A DNA stretch of 64,000 nucleotides, taken from assembly GCA_964446945.1 (NCBI GenBank), contig CAYUQO010000016.1, positions 43,568 to 107,567 of the forward strand, written 5' to 3'. Shown here in pieces: positions 1 through 9,400 of this stretch; position 1 is the first letter of the stretch; each line of letters opens with the position of its first letter. The translations under genes and the position numbers were made by a program. The notes below the pieces were generated by a model, which worked only from the letters and a program-made list of their open reading frames with translations, did no database searches and was not told where the DNA came from. This DNA comes from CAIYRG01 sp964446945 (GTDB taxonomy: Bacteria; Pseudomonadota; Alphaproteobacteria; Micropepsales; Micropepsaceae).

Positions 1-35
1 TGACAGCCAACCAGCGCGGAAATTTCATTTCCCTG

Positions 36-1934
36 TCAGTTTGAGGCCGGCTTCTGCCCGCCGAAAATGGATTTGAGCGACAAACCTGGCCGGGTCAAAA
101 GCTCGAGCGGATTTCCGTTGCTGGACGCACGCTTCAGCAGCGCCTTCGCATCGGCTCCGAAACGCGGTTTCTCCCAGCTTCCCTTGACGAAAAACGGCAC
201 GCCGATGCCGGAATTGTGCATGCCCGGCGCTGGCCGCGGATCGAAATGCAGATCAAGTTTCTGGCCGGCAAAATCGACATCGCCCGCGCCGTCAATTTCC
301 ACTGCCGGATTCAGCAGCCGCATGTCCTGACTGTGCAGGACCCCATCCGCGACCACAAATGTTGCCGAAAGGCTGCGGAATGGTGTCTGCGCCGATTCAC
401 CCACGGCCTCGCCGGGAATTTCTCCCGAAAGAACGGTTTGCAGGAGATGCGCGACCGCCGCGAGGTCGGCGCCGGCGAGCGTTCCGTTGGCAACGCTGAT
501 CTCGCCTTTGCCGTCGAGATGCCGGACGATATCGCGCGGTGTGTTGCCGTGAGACGAAATATCGAACCGGATAGCGCCGGTACCCGCGATTTTCTTCACA
601 CCGGCCAATTCGGTGAGGAAGGGCTGCGCCTTGACGCCGGAAATCTCCAGCGATTGGTGGAATTCCGGCGCATCTCCCTTCGCATCCACGACAAAGCTCG
701 CTTTGCCTTCGCCCCCAAATGCAGCCAGGCGTTTCAATTCCGCTTTCAGCACACCGCCGGTCAGATCGGCTTTCACGACCGTCTGGTCGAGCGTCATGTG
801 CGGAAGCACCAGGCTTCCGACTGCCAGCGTAACTTGGGCATCGATGCTGCGCAGGCCCGACAAAGCGAGTGGTGCGTCGGGATTGGCCGCGCGTGCCTTT
901 TGCGCCAGCACGGTGTCATCAGAAGCACCGGGCGCGAGATAGGGGTCAACATTGATGCGGTCGATGGTCACATTGCCGGTGAGCAGCAGCACCTTGGGCC
1001 GCGTATCCAGCGACAGGTCGCCGTTGAGATTCATGGAATCGAAGGCGAGATGCGTATGGCTGAGCGAGTAAACTCCATCGCGCGCGGCGAATGTCCCTTC
1101 CAGTGCCACCAGGCCAAAGCCGTTGCCGGCCGGCAGTGGATGGCCGAGCCAGGCCGCGAAGCTGCGCACCGAATGCGCGCCCATTTTCAAGGCGCCAGAG
1201 ATATTTCCCCTGCCGACCATGCCTTCAAAATCGGCATTGATGATTTCCGAGGAAATCGACAGGCGCAGTGAGGTGCTGCGGCCCCCCATCAGGGCGCCGA
1301 AATTGTCCAGCCGACCAAACAGAGTCAGGCGTTCGCCGTTGTAGCTCAGGTTTCCGTCGAGGCTGAGCGGCAATGCCAATGTCGGAGTCGGGACATCGGG
1401 CATGTCGAGGGAGGCAGAAACATCCTTGAATAGCGTCGATGTCCCGGTACTCGCATTCCGCAACAGAACATCGCTGTGCCGCAGCGCGAGGTGCGAAAAT
1501 CCGATCCGATCCAGTGCCGCCGCATTGGCTTTGCCACCGGCCGCAGGCTCCTCGCCAAAACTCCAGTTCGTGCTCCCGTCATAATCGCTCTCGAGATCGA
1601 TTTTGGCGTCCTGCAAAGTCAGCTGTGTGACTTCGAGCTGGCCCGACAGCAGTGGCACGATTTTGGCGCCGACCACGATGCTGCCGGCATTGATCATTTG
1701 CGGGTCATGCGCGCCGGAGGGATTGGCGACCGATACATCGTCAAGCCGGAGGCCGATATCGGGGTAAATGCTCAGGTGAATGGCGCCGTGAATTTTGACG
1801 TCACGGCCGAGCGCCATGGTCGCAGCGCGCTCGATCGGGCCGCGCCAGATGTTGACCGGCAGCAAGAATGGCATTGCCAGGAGCAACACGACGGCGGCTA
1901 AAATGGACAGTTCAATGCGGGTGCTGCGGCTCAT
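36..1934 (-). CDS. AsmA family envelope protein
   Basis: A 632-residue protein with one N-terminal membrane helix (about residues 8-27) followed by a long, probably periplasmic region. The N-terminal part (GRDVKIHGAIHLSIYPDIGLRL, seen as GRDVKI.G.....YP.IGL.L) matches the start of the AsmA domain, and the C-terminal third (residues about 455-590, with LDGKGEISVANGTLAG) matches the AsmA_2 domain. AsmA-like proteins are bridge-type lipid-transport or outer-membrane-assembly factors; the exact substrate here is unknown. The ATG start is followed directly by the basic-hydrophobic anchor. It stands alone on its strand, with the small membrane protein at 2045 upstream. Family assignment is firm, function inferred. 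Confidence 0.85.
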   Translation of the reverse strand: MSRSTRIELSILAAVVLLLAMPFLLPVNIWRGPIERAATMALGRDVKIHGAIHLSIYPDIGLRLDDVSVANPSGAHDPQMINAGSIVVGAKIVPLLSGQLEVTQLTLQDAKIDLESDYDGSTNWSFGEEPAAGGKANAAALDRIGFSHLALRHSDVLLRNASTGTSTLFKDVSASLDMPDVPTPTLALPLSLDGNLSYNGERLTLFGRLDNFGALMGGRSTSLRLSISSEIINADFEGMVGRGNISGALKMGAHSVRSFAAWLGHPLPAGNGFGLVALEGTFAARDGVYSLSHTHLAFDSMNLNGDLSLDTRPKVLLLTGNVTIDRINVDPYLAPGASDDTVLAQKARAANPDAPLALSGLRSIDAQVTLAVGSLVLPHMTLDQTVVKADLTGGVLKAELKRLAAFGGEGKASFVVDAKGDAPEFHQSLEISGVKAQPFLTELAGVKKIAGTGAIRFDISSHGNTPRDIVRHLDGKGEISVANGTLAGADLAAVAHLLQTVLSGEIPGEAVGESAQTPFRSLSATFVVADGVLHSQDMRLLNPAVEIDGAGDVDFAGQKLDLHFDPRPAPGMHNSGIGVPFFVKGSWEKPRFGADAKALLKRASSNGNPLELLTRPGLSLKSIFGGQKPASN

Positions 1935-2044
1935 GATGTCCGTTCACGGATTTGGCAACTTGAACCGTCGGTGCGATTAACGGCAAAATTGCGTCGCTAA
2001 AGAACCGTTTTTGGGGCAATCCGCAAGGCGGAACCCTGTAGCAA

Positions 2045-2233
2045 TTATTTGTTTACCGGCGAGCTTTGGCCCGGCGGGGCGGGTGGCTCCGAACCTTTGG
2101 TGTAGTAATCCGAGGTGTAATAGAGATATGCGAAAGCGGTCACGGTAATGGCGACGGTCAGAAGGAACTGCCAGGCGCGTCCCATTTCATTCATCTCCAC
2201 GCGTAAAAGGCGGATCAACACCGGGCGAAACAT
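2045..2233 (-). CDS. Small single-pass membrane protein, unknown function
   Basis: A 62-residue ORF with a short basic N-terminus, one clear transmembrane helix (roughly residues 20-40, WQFLLTVAITVTAFAYLYY) and a hydrophilic, proline-rich tail (PPAPPGQSSP). An internal Met at residue 14 (MNEMGR) could be the true start. I do not recognise a family. It lies between the AsmA-like gene and the divergent MmgE/PrpD gene. Codon use looks like its neighbours, which supports it as a real small gene, but length alone leaves doubt. Confidence 0.5.
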   Translation of the reverse strand: MFRPVLIRLLRVEMNEMGRAWQFLLTVAITVTAFAYLYYTSDYYTKGSEPPAPPGQSSPVNK

Positions 2234-2289
2234 TTCCTTTATTCTTCATATTGCGCTGCACGCAAGCTGATTTGCGAACGGAGGGTCGG

Positions 2290-3747
2290 ATGCAAAAGCG
2301 GGATTCACGGCTACCAAGGCGATTGCTGTTACAGGCTTCGGCCGGACTGGCAGTGACAGGATTACTGTCGGCACGCGCGAGCGCGGCGGCGCAAGACGCG
2401 GTGATGTCGACGCTCTCAACCTACATGGCGGGAGCAGGGACGCGCAAATTGCCGGACGCGGTCGTCGAAAAATCGAAGCAGATGATACTCGACACGCTTG
2501 CGGCGATGATTTCCGGGTCGCAACTGGCGCCGGGTAAGGTTGCGCTGACATTTGCACGCGCCAGTGCCGGCGAGAAAACTGCAACCGTCGTGGCATCGAA
2601 TCTGTTGTGCGGTCCGATCGAGGCTGCGCTGGCCAATGGCATGCTGGCGCATTCGGACGAGACCGATGACACGCATCCGCCGTCACAGTCGCATCCGGGC
2701 TGTTCGGTTGTGCCGGCGGCGCTGGCATCGGGTGAGCGCTTTGGCGCCTCGGGCGAGCGGATGATCCATGCGGTCGCGCTCGGCTACGACGTCGGCCCGC
2801 GGGTCACCGAAACGCTGGGCAAGCTCCAATATATGGTCGCAACCCATCGCAGCACTCATTCGATTTCCGGCACCTTCGGTTCGGCGGCCGCCGCCGGCTG
2901 CATGGCTGGCCTGTCGGCGGAGCAAATGCGCTGGCTGCTGTCCTACACCGCTCAATCCGCATCGGGCCTTGCGTCCTGGCAGCGCGACACGCAGCACATC
3001 GAGAAGGCTTATGACTTCGGCGGCATGCCGGCACGCAACGGAGTCACCGCGGCGCTGCTGGTGCAGGCGGGCGGCACTGGCTTGGACGATATTTTTGCCG
3101 GCCCGGATAATTTCCTGGATGGGTTCAAACCGATGAACCCGCCCGAAATGCTGATCGACAAACTCGGCGAGCGCTACGAAATCCTGCGCACCGATGTGAA
3201 GAAATGGACGGTTGGCGCGCCGATTCAGGCGCCGCTGGATGCCCTTTTAAATCTCATGCAGAAAAATCACTTCACGGCGAATGACGTCCAGAAAGTGGTG
3301 GTGCGCGTCGCCACCGACGAAGCGGGCATTGTCGACAATCGCGAAATTCCCGACATCTCGCTGCAGCACATGATCGCCGTGATGCTGGTCGACGGCACGG
3401 TATCGTTCAAATCGGCGCATGATCTTGCGCGCATGAAAGACCCGGCAATCCTGAAGCAGCGCGCGAAAGTCCAGCTCGTACGCGATGACGAACTGGAAAA
3501 ACTCATGCCGAAGCGCGTCGCGGTCGTCGAAGTGACGCTGAACGGCGGAAAGACTTTAAGCGAACGGGTCGAAACAGTGCGCGGTACGGCGGGCAATCCG
3601 ATGACCCGGGAGGAACTAATCGGCAAAGCGCGCGATCTGATCGTGCCGGTGTTGGGCGCGGCCAAGTTCGACCGGCTGGTGGACACGGTCTTTGCACTGG
3701 AAAAAGTGCAGAATGTGCGGGAGCTTCGCCCGCTTATTCAGACCTGA
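2290..3747 (+). CDS. MmgE/PrpD family protein with a Tat-like signal
   Basis: Start chosen at the ATG preceded by GGAGGG, not the longer upstream reading; this gives 485 residues. After a basic twin-arginine segment (LPRRLLLQASAG) and a hydrophobic stretch ending in ARASA, the rest is an MmgE/PrpD fold: the N-terminal helical domain (DTLAAMISGSQL..) carries the family's HSDETDDTHPPSQSHPG loop at about residue 120, and the C-terminal small domain follows. Known members include 2-methylcitrate dehydratase and cis-aconitate decarboxylase, which are cytoplasmic; an export signal is odd. Substrate cannot be assigned. It is followed 84 bases later by a glutamine-synthetase-family gene on the same strand. 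Confidence 0.85.
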   Translation: MQKRDSRLPRRLLLQASAGLAVTGLLSARASAAAQDAVMSTLSTYMAGAGTRKLPDAVVEKSKQMILDTLAAMISGSQLAPGKVALTFARASAGEKTATVVASNLLCGPIEAALANGMLAHSDETDDTHPPSQSHPGCSVVPAALASGERFGASGERMIHAVALGYDVGPRVTETLGKLQYMVATHRSTHSISGTFGSAAAAGCMAGLSAEQMRWLLSYTAQSASGLASWQRDTQHIEKAYDFGGMPARNGVTAALLVQAGGTGLDDIFAGPDNFLDGFKPMNPPEMLIDKLGERYEILRTDVKKWTVGAPIQAPLDALLNLMQKNHFTANDVQKVVVRVATDEAGIVDNREIPDISLQHMIAVMLVDGTVSFKSAHDLARMKDPAILKQRAKVQLVRDDELEKLMPKRVAVVEVTLNGGKTLSERVETVRGTAGNPMTREELIGKARDLIVPVLGAAKFDRLVDTVFALEKVQNVRELRPLIQT

Positions 3748-3831
3748 ACCCGGTCAAATCGGGCGGATTTCTGAGCGCCATCCCGAGGATTTTCGAGCGC
3801 TTTCCATGTGGTTGCGCGTTATGGTGAAGCT

Positions 3832-5223
3832 ATGAACCGGCAAAACCCAGGAAGGCGAACTGCGCCCCATTCGACGGCCAAAGCGGAGCTGGAATCCGTC
3901 TTAATGGCGAATCCCGCAATCGAGTTCGTCGATGCGGCAATTGCCGATATTTCCGGTTCTCTGCGGGGGAAACGGATCGGCGTTGCCGATGCGCCGAAAT
4001 TGTTCGAGCACGGCATGCAAATCCCGTTGTCGCTGCATCTGATGGATGTGCGCGGCGAGATGATGAACCCGGGTGGCCGGGGTTACAGCGATGGCGACCC
4101 GGATGGCACCGCCTGGCCGATTGCAGGGACGGTGACGGAAGTCTGGGGCGCCAATCCGCCGCGGGCGCAGATGCTGATGTCACTCTGCGACACAGCCGGC
4201 ATGCCGCTGTTCTATGATCCCCGCACAATTCTCGAGCGCGTGCTGCAGCGTTTTTCCGAACTGGACCTCGTACCGGTTGCCGCGCATGAACTTGAATTCT
4301 ACCTCATCGACTCCGAGCGCGACAAAAACGGACGCCCGCAGCCGCCGCGGTCACCGGTGGATGGCGTGCGCGAAAATACCCATTCGGTTTACGGACTGCA
4401 GGAACTCGACCGGCACCAGAATTTTCTGACGGCGCTTTCAGAGGCTGCGGCGCTGCAACGCGTCCCGATCACCGCCACCAGCAAGGAATATGCACCGGGA
4501 CAGTTCGAGGCGAATCTCCGTCATCAGACGAATGCGCTTACAGCCTCGGACCATGCGGTTTTCCTGCGCCAGATCGTGCGCGCTGCGGCGGCCCGGGAAA
4601 ATGCACGCGCGACCTTCATGTCCAAACCCTATCCGGACCGCTCAGGTTCCGGCCAGCATGTGCATGTCAGCCTGATCGACGCGCAAGGCCGGAATATATT
4701 CGACGACGGCACGCCGGAAGGGAGCGAAGCATTGCGCTTTGCCGCCGGCGGCCTTGCGGCGCTGATGCCGGAAAGCATGGCGTTTTTCGCCCCCAATCTG
4801 AACGCCTATCGCCGCTTCCAGCCGGACATGTTCGCGCCCGTCAATCGCCGTTGGGGAATCAACAACCGTTCGGCGGGCCTGAGAATTCCGGTCGGTCCGA
4901 CAGATGCGCGCCGAATCGAGCATCGCTGCGCCGGTGCAGACGCCAATCCCTATCTGGTGATGGCTGCGATCCTCGCCGGAATTCATCATGGTCTGGTGAA
5001 GCGGATCGATCCCGGTCCGCCCGCTGTCGGCAATGTTTCGCGGGAACGTGATTCCCACTTGCCGTTCTCGCTCGGGCACGCGCTGGATCTCCTGGAAAAC
5101 GCGAAAGTGCTACCGGAGTATTTCGGCGCCGATGCCGTGACGCTCTATCGTCAAACCAAGGCCGAGGAACTCGCGCGTTTCCGCAGGATCATCACGGCCG
5201 AAGAATACGATTGGTATCTCTGA
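3832..5223 (+). CDS. Glutamine synthetase family protein (PuuA-like gamma-glutamyl ligase)
   Basis: About 463 residues from the ATG at 3832 (a GTG at 3808 in frame would add eight). It has the beta-grasp N-terminal domain and the catalytic domain of the glutamine synthetase superfamily: HELEFYL (metal-binding glutamate loop), GSGQHVHVSL (metal-binding His), NRRWGINNRSAGLRIP (ATP/glutamate site) and EHRCAGADANPYL. The NNRSAGLR wording and the lack of a C-terminal adenylylation loop are typical of gamma-glutamylpolyamine/PuuA-like enzymes and not GlnA. By family it couples ATP hydrolysis to joining glutamate to an amine; the amine is not known. It sits downstream of the MmgE/PrpD gene, and a hairpin directly follows its stop. 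Confidence 0.85.
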   Translation: MNRQNPGRRTAPHSTAKAELESVLMANPAIEFVDAAIADISGSLRGKRIGVADAPKLFEHGMQIPLSLHLMDVRGEMMNPGGRGYSDGDPDGTAWPIAGTVTEVWGANPPRAQMLMSLCDTAGMPLFYDPRTILERVLQRFSELDLVPVAAHELEFYLIDSERDKNGRPQPPRSPVDGVRENTHSVYGLQELDRHQNFLTALSEAAALQRVPITATSKEYAPGQFEANLRHQTNALTASDHAVFLRQIVRAAAARENARATFMSKPYPDRSGSGQHVHVSLIDAQGRNIFDDGTPEGSEALRFAAGGLAALMPESMAFFAPNLNAYRRFQPDMFAPVNRRWGINNRSAGLRIPVGPTDARRIEHRCAGADANPYLVMAAILAGIHHGLVKRIDPGPPAVGNVSRERDSHLPFSLGHALDLLENAKVLPEYFGADAVTLYRQTKAEELARFRRIITAEEYDWYL

Positions 5224-5231
5224 AAAGACCA

Positions 5232-5251
5232 GGGGAGCCTGACGGCTCCCC
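5232..5251. terminator. Bidirectional hairpin between converging genes
   Basis: Perfect 8-bp stem GGGGAGCC / GGCTCCCC with loop TGAC, between the stops of the glutamine-synthetase-family gene (+) and the secreted protein gene (-). On the minus strand it is followed by TGGTCTTTTC, a weak T-tract; on the plus strand there is none. Confidence 0.6.
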
Positions 5252-5276
5252 TCAATTCCGGAAAATCAAACCAGGT

Positions 5277-5987
5277 TTACCCGGTTCGGCCGCGCAGTTG
5301 CGCGCGGTTCAGCGCTGCTGTGATGCGGTTTTCGCGCGCGTTCTCCATCGCCATTTGACCTGGGATCAGGCCGTGCGTGCGGCCGTGCACGAAGTGCGTG
5401 GCTAGCCGCAGATGCCTCACATGGTGCACGGTGTAGTTCCGAGCGAGCCGGACGTGGTGACTCGTGGCGTGGTGAACCGCAACACGATGATGAATGCCAC
5501 TTCCACCAAGCGCCGCTCCGCCGGCAGGAAGCGCGCCTGACCCCGCAATCGGTGCGGCGCCCGGATTCGCGGCGGCGGAAGCCGCTCCGGCCGGTCCGCT
5601 GGGTCCCAGGGTAGCGTTGTTTTGGGCCAGCTGGCGTCCAGTCAGGTTGTTTGGCGTAATGGTGGCCATATTGGAATTCGTTCCAAGGCCATTACTGCCG
5701 AGATTGTTGTTCGCCAGGGAATTTGAGCTGGCGCCTGGCAGGCGATTATTCGCTGTGCTGTTGATTCCGGTATTGGTTCCGGACAATGCGCCGGTGTTGC
5801 TGCCCAATCCCGTTCCCGTTCCAACGCCGCCGGCCGAGCCTGGTGCTGCGCCGGCCATTGCAGTGCCGCCCGCTCCGCCGCCGACCGCGCCCGCTGGCCC
5901 GGCTGCACCTTGTGCAAAGGCCGATGCGGCAAAGGCGATGGCGCCACATGCGACTGCGGCCACCAGTGTTTTCTTCAGCATCGCCAT
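5277..5987 (-). CDS. Secreted low-complexity Ala/Gly/Asn-rich protein with His-rich C-terminus
   Basis: 236 residues; ATG preceded by AGGGAG at good spacing. A cleavable signal peptide (MLKKTLVAAVACGAIAFAASAFA) is followed by about 120 residues built almost wholly from Gly, Ala, Asn, Ser and Thr, with irregular short repeats such as GTGLGSN, TGALSGTN, SLANNNLGSNGLGTN. The C-terminal third has about thirteen histidines, many as HH pairs (IHHRVAVHHATSHHVRLA). I know no named family. The composition suggests an exported, disordered, possibly metal-binding or surface-associated protein; that role is inference only. Codon use and the good ribosome site argue it is expressed. Confidence 0.65.
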   Translation of the reverse strand: MAMLKKTLVAAVACGAIAFAASAFAQGAAGPAGAVGGGAGGTAMAGAAPGSAGGVGTGTGLGSNTGALSGTNTGINSTANNRLPGASSNSLANNNLGSNGLGTNSNMATITPNNLTGRQLAQNNATLGPSGPAGAASAAANPGAAPIAGSGALPAGGAALGGSGIHHRVAVHHATSHHVRLARNYTVHHVRHLRLATHFVHGRTHGLIPGQMAMENARENRITAALNRAQLRGRTG

Positions 5988-6237
5988 GATTACACTCCCT
6001 TTTGCGTGTATTTGGTGAGGTTGCGATCAAGCACGCCGTTGCCTCGCTCCGGCGCTTCTGTCCCTGACAACGGTTCGCGTCGAAGTTCTTTTCCGGAACT
6101 GCGAACACAACTCATCCATGCCGATGCGCTGTGGCGGGAACGGAGCCTGCGCGTACGCAAGTATGCGGCGGTTTCACAAGCTGCTAATCTGGAACAACTG
6201 CCGCGCAGCGCTAAATGCCCCTTTGGGAGGGAACCCA

Positions 6238-6627
6238 ATGCGGAAACTGGGTTTGCTGATTGGTTCGGTCATTTTCGCGGCATCGGGCGCAGCCGCTCAC
6301 CATTCCCTCTCCGTCTATGCCACCGCAGAAGTGAAGACGGTCGCTGGCACGGTCAAAAGCTTCGATTGGAGCAATCCACATGTCCGGCTGAACGTGCTGG
6401 TGCCGGACAGCAGGGGCGGCTCCGCGATATGGGAGTTTGAAGGCAGCAGTGTCGGACGGCTGACGAGCACCGGATTTAAAAAGGATTCAGTCGCGCCAGG
6501 TGATTCCGTGACCGTGGCCTATAATCCGCGGCGGGATCACACGCTGGGCGGATTTTTCGTCGCGATCAAAATGGCCGATGGCACGACATTGACGACGGAC
6601 CGCTTCCACGGATCGTTGCCCAACTAG
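6238..6627 (+). CDS. DUF6152 family secreted protein
   Basis: 129 residues from the ATG preceded by GGGAGGGAA; upstream in-frame starts lack such a site. Signal peptide (residues 1-20, ends ASGAAA) and then the family hallmark AHHSLSVY followed by VAGTVKSFDWSNPHVRLNV, the conserved HHS and WxNPH motifs of the DUF6152 family. A small beta-rich periplasmic protein of unknown function. Converges with pepN, the stops being 3 bases apart. Confidence 0.85.
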   Translation: MRKLGLLIGSVIFAASGAAAHHSLSVYATAEVKTVAGTVKSFDWSNPHVRLNVLVPDSRGGSAIWEFEGSSVGRLTSTGFKKDSVAPGDSVTVAYNPRRDHTLGGFFVAIKMADGTTLTTDRFHGSLPN

Positions 6628-6630
6628 AGT

Positions 6631-9270
6631 TCAACCCAGCATTTTGCTGACCATCTCGTAGAGATTGTTCGACAGTCCGGATTGCGCCGCGATGGCCTCC
6701 AGCTCCGCCCTGATCAGGCGCTGACGCTCTGCGTCATAGCGGCGCCATGTTTCAAACGCCGCCGCCATCCGGGCCGCAGTTTGCGGATTGATCGAGTCGA
6801 GCGACTGCACCACCTCGCGAAGCAGGCGGTACCCCGCGCCGGAACGATCGTGGAAGCGCAGCGGATTGCCCACCGCAAAGGCGCCGATCAGCGCCCGCAC
6901 GCGGTTGGGGTTTTTCAGTGTGAACACCGGATGGGTCATCAGCGAACGGACGCGTTCGATGGTGTCGGGCAGCGGCGACATTGCCTGCAGGCCCATCCAT
7001 TTGTCGAGAACCAGTGGCTCGGAGCGGAACCGGTCATGAAATGCCGCAAATGCCTGGTCACGTCTTGGGCTCGTCATGCGCGCAAGAGCAGACAGCCCCG
7101 CCGTCATTTCGGTCATGTTGGTTGCGCTGACATAATGATCATGCGCCAGCCGGGCCGATGTCTCGTCATTCGCCGCGGTCAGAAAGCGCAATACGGCGTT
7201 GCGCAACGAGCGACGTCCGGCCGAAGCTGCATCGGCGCTGAACGGGCCCTTCGATTCCAGATCGCGATACAGGCGGTCCAGTCCGGTGCGGTGCGCATTT
7301 GCCGTGGCGCGGATCAGCGCTTCGCGCGCGCTGTGAATCGCTTCCGGATCGATCGGCGAGAGTTTCAGCGCCAGCTCGCTTTCGCTTGGCGGCATCAGCA
7401 TCAATGCGGTGAAGGCGTGATCTTCATGTGCCCGCTTCAGCACATTGCCGATCGCATCGAGATAGACCGGATCGGTGGTGGGAGCGCCGCCGGCCTGGAT
7501 ATTGCGGATCATCGCCAGCAGAAGTTCGGTTGCAAGCTGCTGCCCCGATTCCCAGCGGTTGAACGAATCCGTGTCGCGGCCCATCAGGAAGGCGCGCGTG
7601 CCGAGATCGGCCGAGGTGCGAATATTCACCGGCGCCGAGAAATTGCGCCCGATCGAAAGGACGGGCGCCTCGGTCACATTGGTAAACACGAATGAGTGCT
7701 CCGGCCCGGTGAGTTCGACGACGCGTTCGGTCGGGCCGATCTGGTTTTCGCCTTCCAGCGTCAGGGGAAGCGGCGTGCCCGATTTGCTGCCGATGAGTCC
7801 GAGCGACAGCGGAATCTGCATCGGCTGCTTTTCCGGTTGGCCCGGTGTCGCGCCAAGGCGCTGACTGACCTGCAGCGAATATTTCCCACTGGCGGAATCA
7901 TATTTGCCTTCGGCGCGGATCTCCGGCGTTCCCGCTTGCGAGTACCACAGTCGAAATTGCCCGAGATCGCGGCCGGAGACTTCTTCGAAACAGCGGACAA
8001 AATCTTCCACCGTCGCCGCCTGTCCATCGTGACGCGTGAAGTACAAATCCATGCCTTTGCGGAACAGGGCGGGCGTCAGGATCGTGCGCAGCATGCCGAT
8101 GACTTCTGCGCCCTTCTCGTAGACCGTCGCGGTGTAGAAATTGTCGATGGTGATATAGGACTGGGGCTGCACCGGATGCGCGAGCGGTCCGGAATCCTCC
8201 TGGAATTGCCGGAGGCGCAAGTCCTTGATGTCATGAATGCGCCGTACGGCATGCGAGCGCATATCGCCGGCGAATCCGCTTTCGCGAAAAACCGTGAGAC
8301 CTTCTTTCAGCGAGAGCTGAAACCAGTCGCGGCAGGTAATCCGGTCGCCGGTCCAGTTGTGGAAATACTCGTGCCCCACGACTGACTCGATGCGCGCATA
8401 ATCGTCGTCGGTCGCCGTGTCGGGACTCGCGAGCAGGACCTTGTCATTGAAGATATTCAAGCCCTTGTTTTCCATCGCTCCGAAATTGAACGCGGAAACG
8501 GCGACGATCATGAAGATGTCGAGATCATATTCGCGGCCATAGGTCTCTTCGTCCCAGCGCATTGCGCGCTTGAGTGAATCCATCGCGTATTCGGCCCGCT
8601 TCTCATTCCCGTGCTCGACATAGACCTTCAGGTCGATGTTACGGCCCGTCAGCGTGGTGTACGTATCGGAGATGTGGCCAAGATCGCCCGCCACCAGAGC
8701 AAACAGATAGCTCGGTTTCGGGAATGGATCGCGCCATTCCGCGAAGTGCCAGCCATCGCCGAGATCGCCCGAGGCGATCGGATTGCCATTGGAGAGAAGT
8801 ACCGGCGCCGTGGATTTCGGCGCTTCGATGCGCGTCTCGAATTTCGCCAGGTTGTCGGGGCGGTCGAGGTAATAGGTGATGCAGCGAAAGCCTTCCGGCT
8901 CACATTGGGTGCAGTAAATACCGTTGGACATGTACAGCCCTTCGAGGGCTGTATTTTCGGCCGGGGCAATCTCCGTCACGATCTCCAATTGGAAATCATT
9001 GGGCGGCGCAGTGATCGACAGGCTTTCCGGGGTGACGGTGTAGGAAGACGGCTCAAGCGGTGTTCCGTCGAGTGCGATCGAGACCAGCTTTAACCTTTTG
9101 CCGCACAACACCAGCGGGTCCGCCGCACTCGCCCGGCGCTGCACATGCATTGTGGCGGTGACCCGCGTCGCGGATGGTTCGAGTCGAAAATTGAGCGCTA
9201 TTTCCGGAATCCGGTATGCGAGCGGAGCATAATCTTTGAGGTAAATCGCGCGAGGTTCCGCGGTTTTCAT
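6631..9270 (-). CDS. pepN: Aminopeptidase N (M1 family)
   Basis: 878 residues from the ATG at 9270 (GGGA upstream; an earlier in-frame ATG at 9282 would add four residues). All hallmarks of gamma/alphaproteobacterial PepN are visible: the exopeptidase motif GAMENKGLN, the zinc site HEYFHNW with the second glutamate in LKEGLTVFRE, and the long C-terminal helical domain (from about residue 540). It is a cytosolic zinc metallopeptidase that removes N-terminal residues from peptides late in protein turnover. No partner gene in the immediate neighbourhood; probably its own transcript. Confidence 0.97.
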   Translation of the reverse strand: MKTAEPRAIYLKDYAPLAYRIPEIALNFRLEPSATRVTATMHVQRRASAADPLVLCGKRLKLVSIALDGTPLEPSSYTVTPESLSITAPPNDFQLEIVTEIAPAENTALEGLYMSNGIYCTQCEPEGFRCITYYLDRPDNLAKFETRIEAPKSTAPVLLSNGNPIASGDLGDGWHFAEWRDPFPKPSYLFALVAGDLGHISDTYTTLTGRNIDLKVYVEHGNEKRAEYAMDSLKRAMRWDEETYGREYDLDIFMIVAVSAFNFGAMENKGLNIFNDKVLLASPDTATDDDYARIESVVGHEYFHNWTGDRITCRDWFQLSLKEGLTVFRESGFAGDMRSHAVRRIHDIKDLRLRQFQEDSGPLAHPVQPQSYITIDNFYTATVYEKGAEVIGMLRTILTPALFRKGMDLYFTRHDGQAATVEDFVRCFEEVSGRDLGQFRLWYSQAGTPEIRAEGKYDSASGKYSLQVSQRLGATPGQPEKQPMQIPLSLGLIGSKSGTPLPLTLEGENQIGPTERVVELTGPEHSFVFTNVTEAPVLSIGRNFSAPVNIRTSADLGTRAFLMGRDTDSFNRWESGQQLATELLLAMIRNIQAGGAPTTDPVYLDAIGNVLKRAHEDHAFTALMLMPPSESELALKLSPIDPEAIHSAREALIRATANAHRTGLDRLYRDLESKGPFSADAASAGRRSLRNAVLRFLTAANDETSARLAHDHYVSATNMTEMTAGLSALARMTSPRRDQAFAAFHDRFRSEPLVLDKWMGLQAMSPLPDTIERVRSLMTHPVFTLKNPNRVRALIGAFAVGNPLRFHDRSGAGYRLLREVVQSLDSINPQTAARMAAAFETWRRYDAERQRLIRAELEAIAAQSGLSNNLYEMVSKMLG

Positions 9271-9400
9271 AGAACGTCCCATGATGTGTGGCAGCAGCGG
9301 GGCCCGATATGAAGAAACTTATAAACGTGCGATCCAGTTTCAGGAACTACATGCATTTGGTGAATCCGCCGCGGGGGTTGATACAGGTCCCCCGCTGGAT

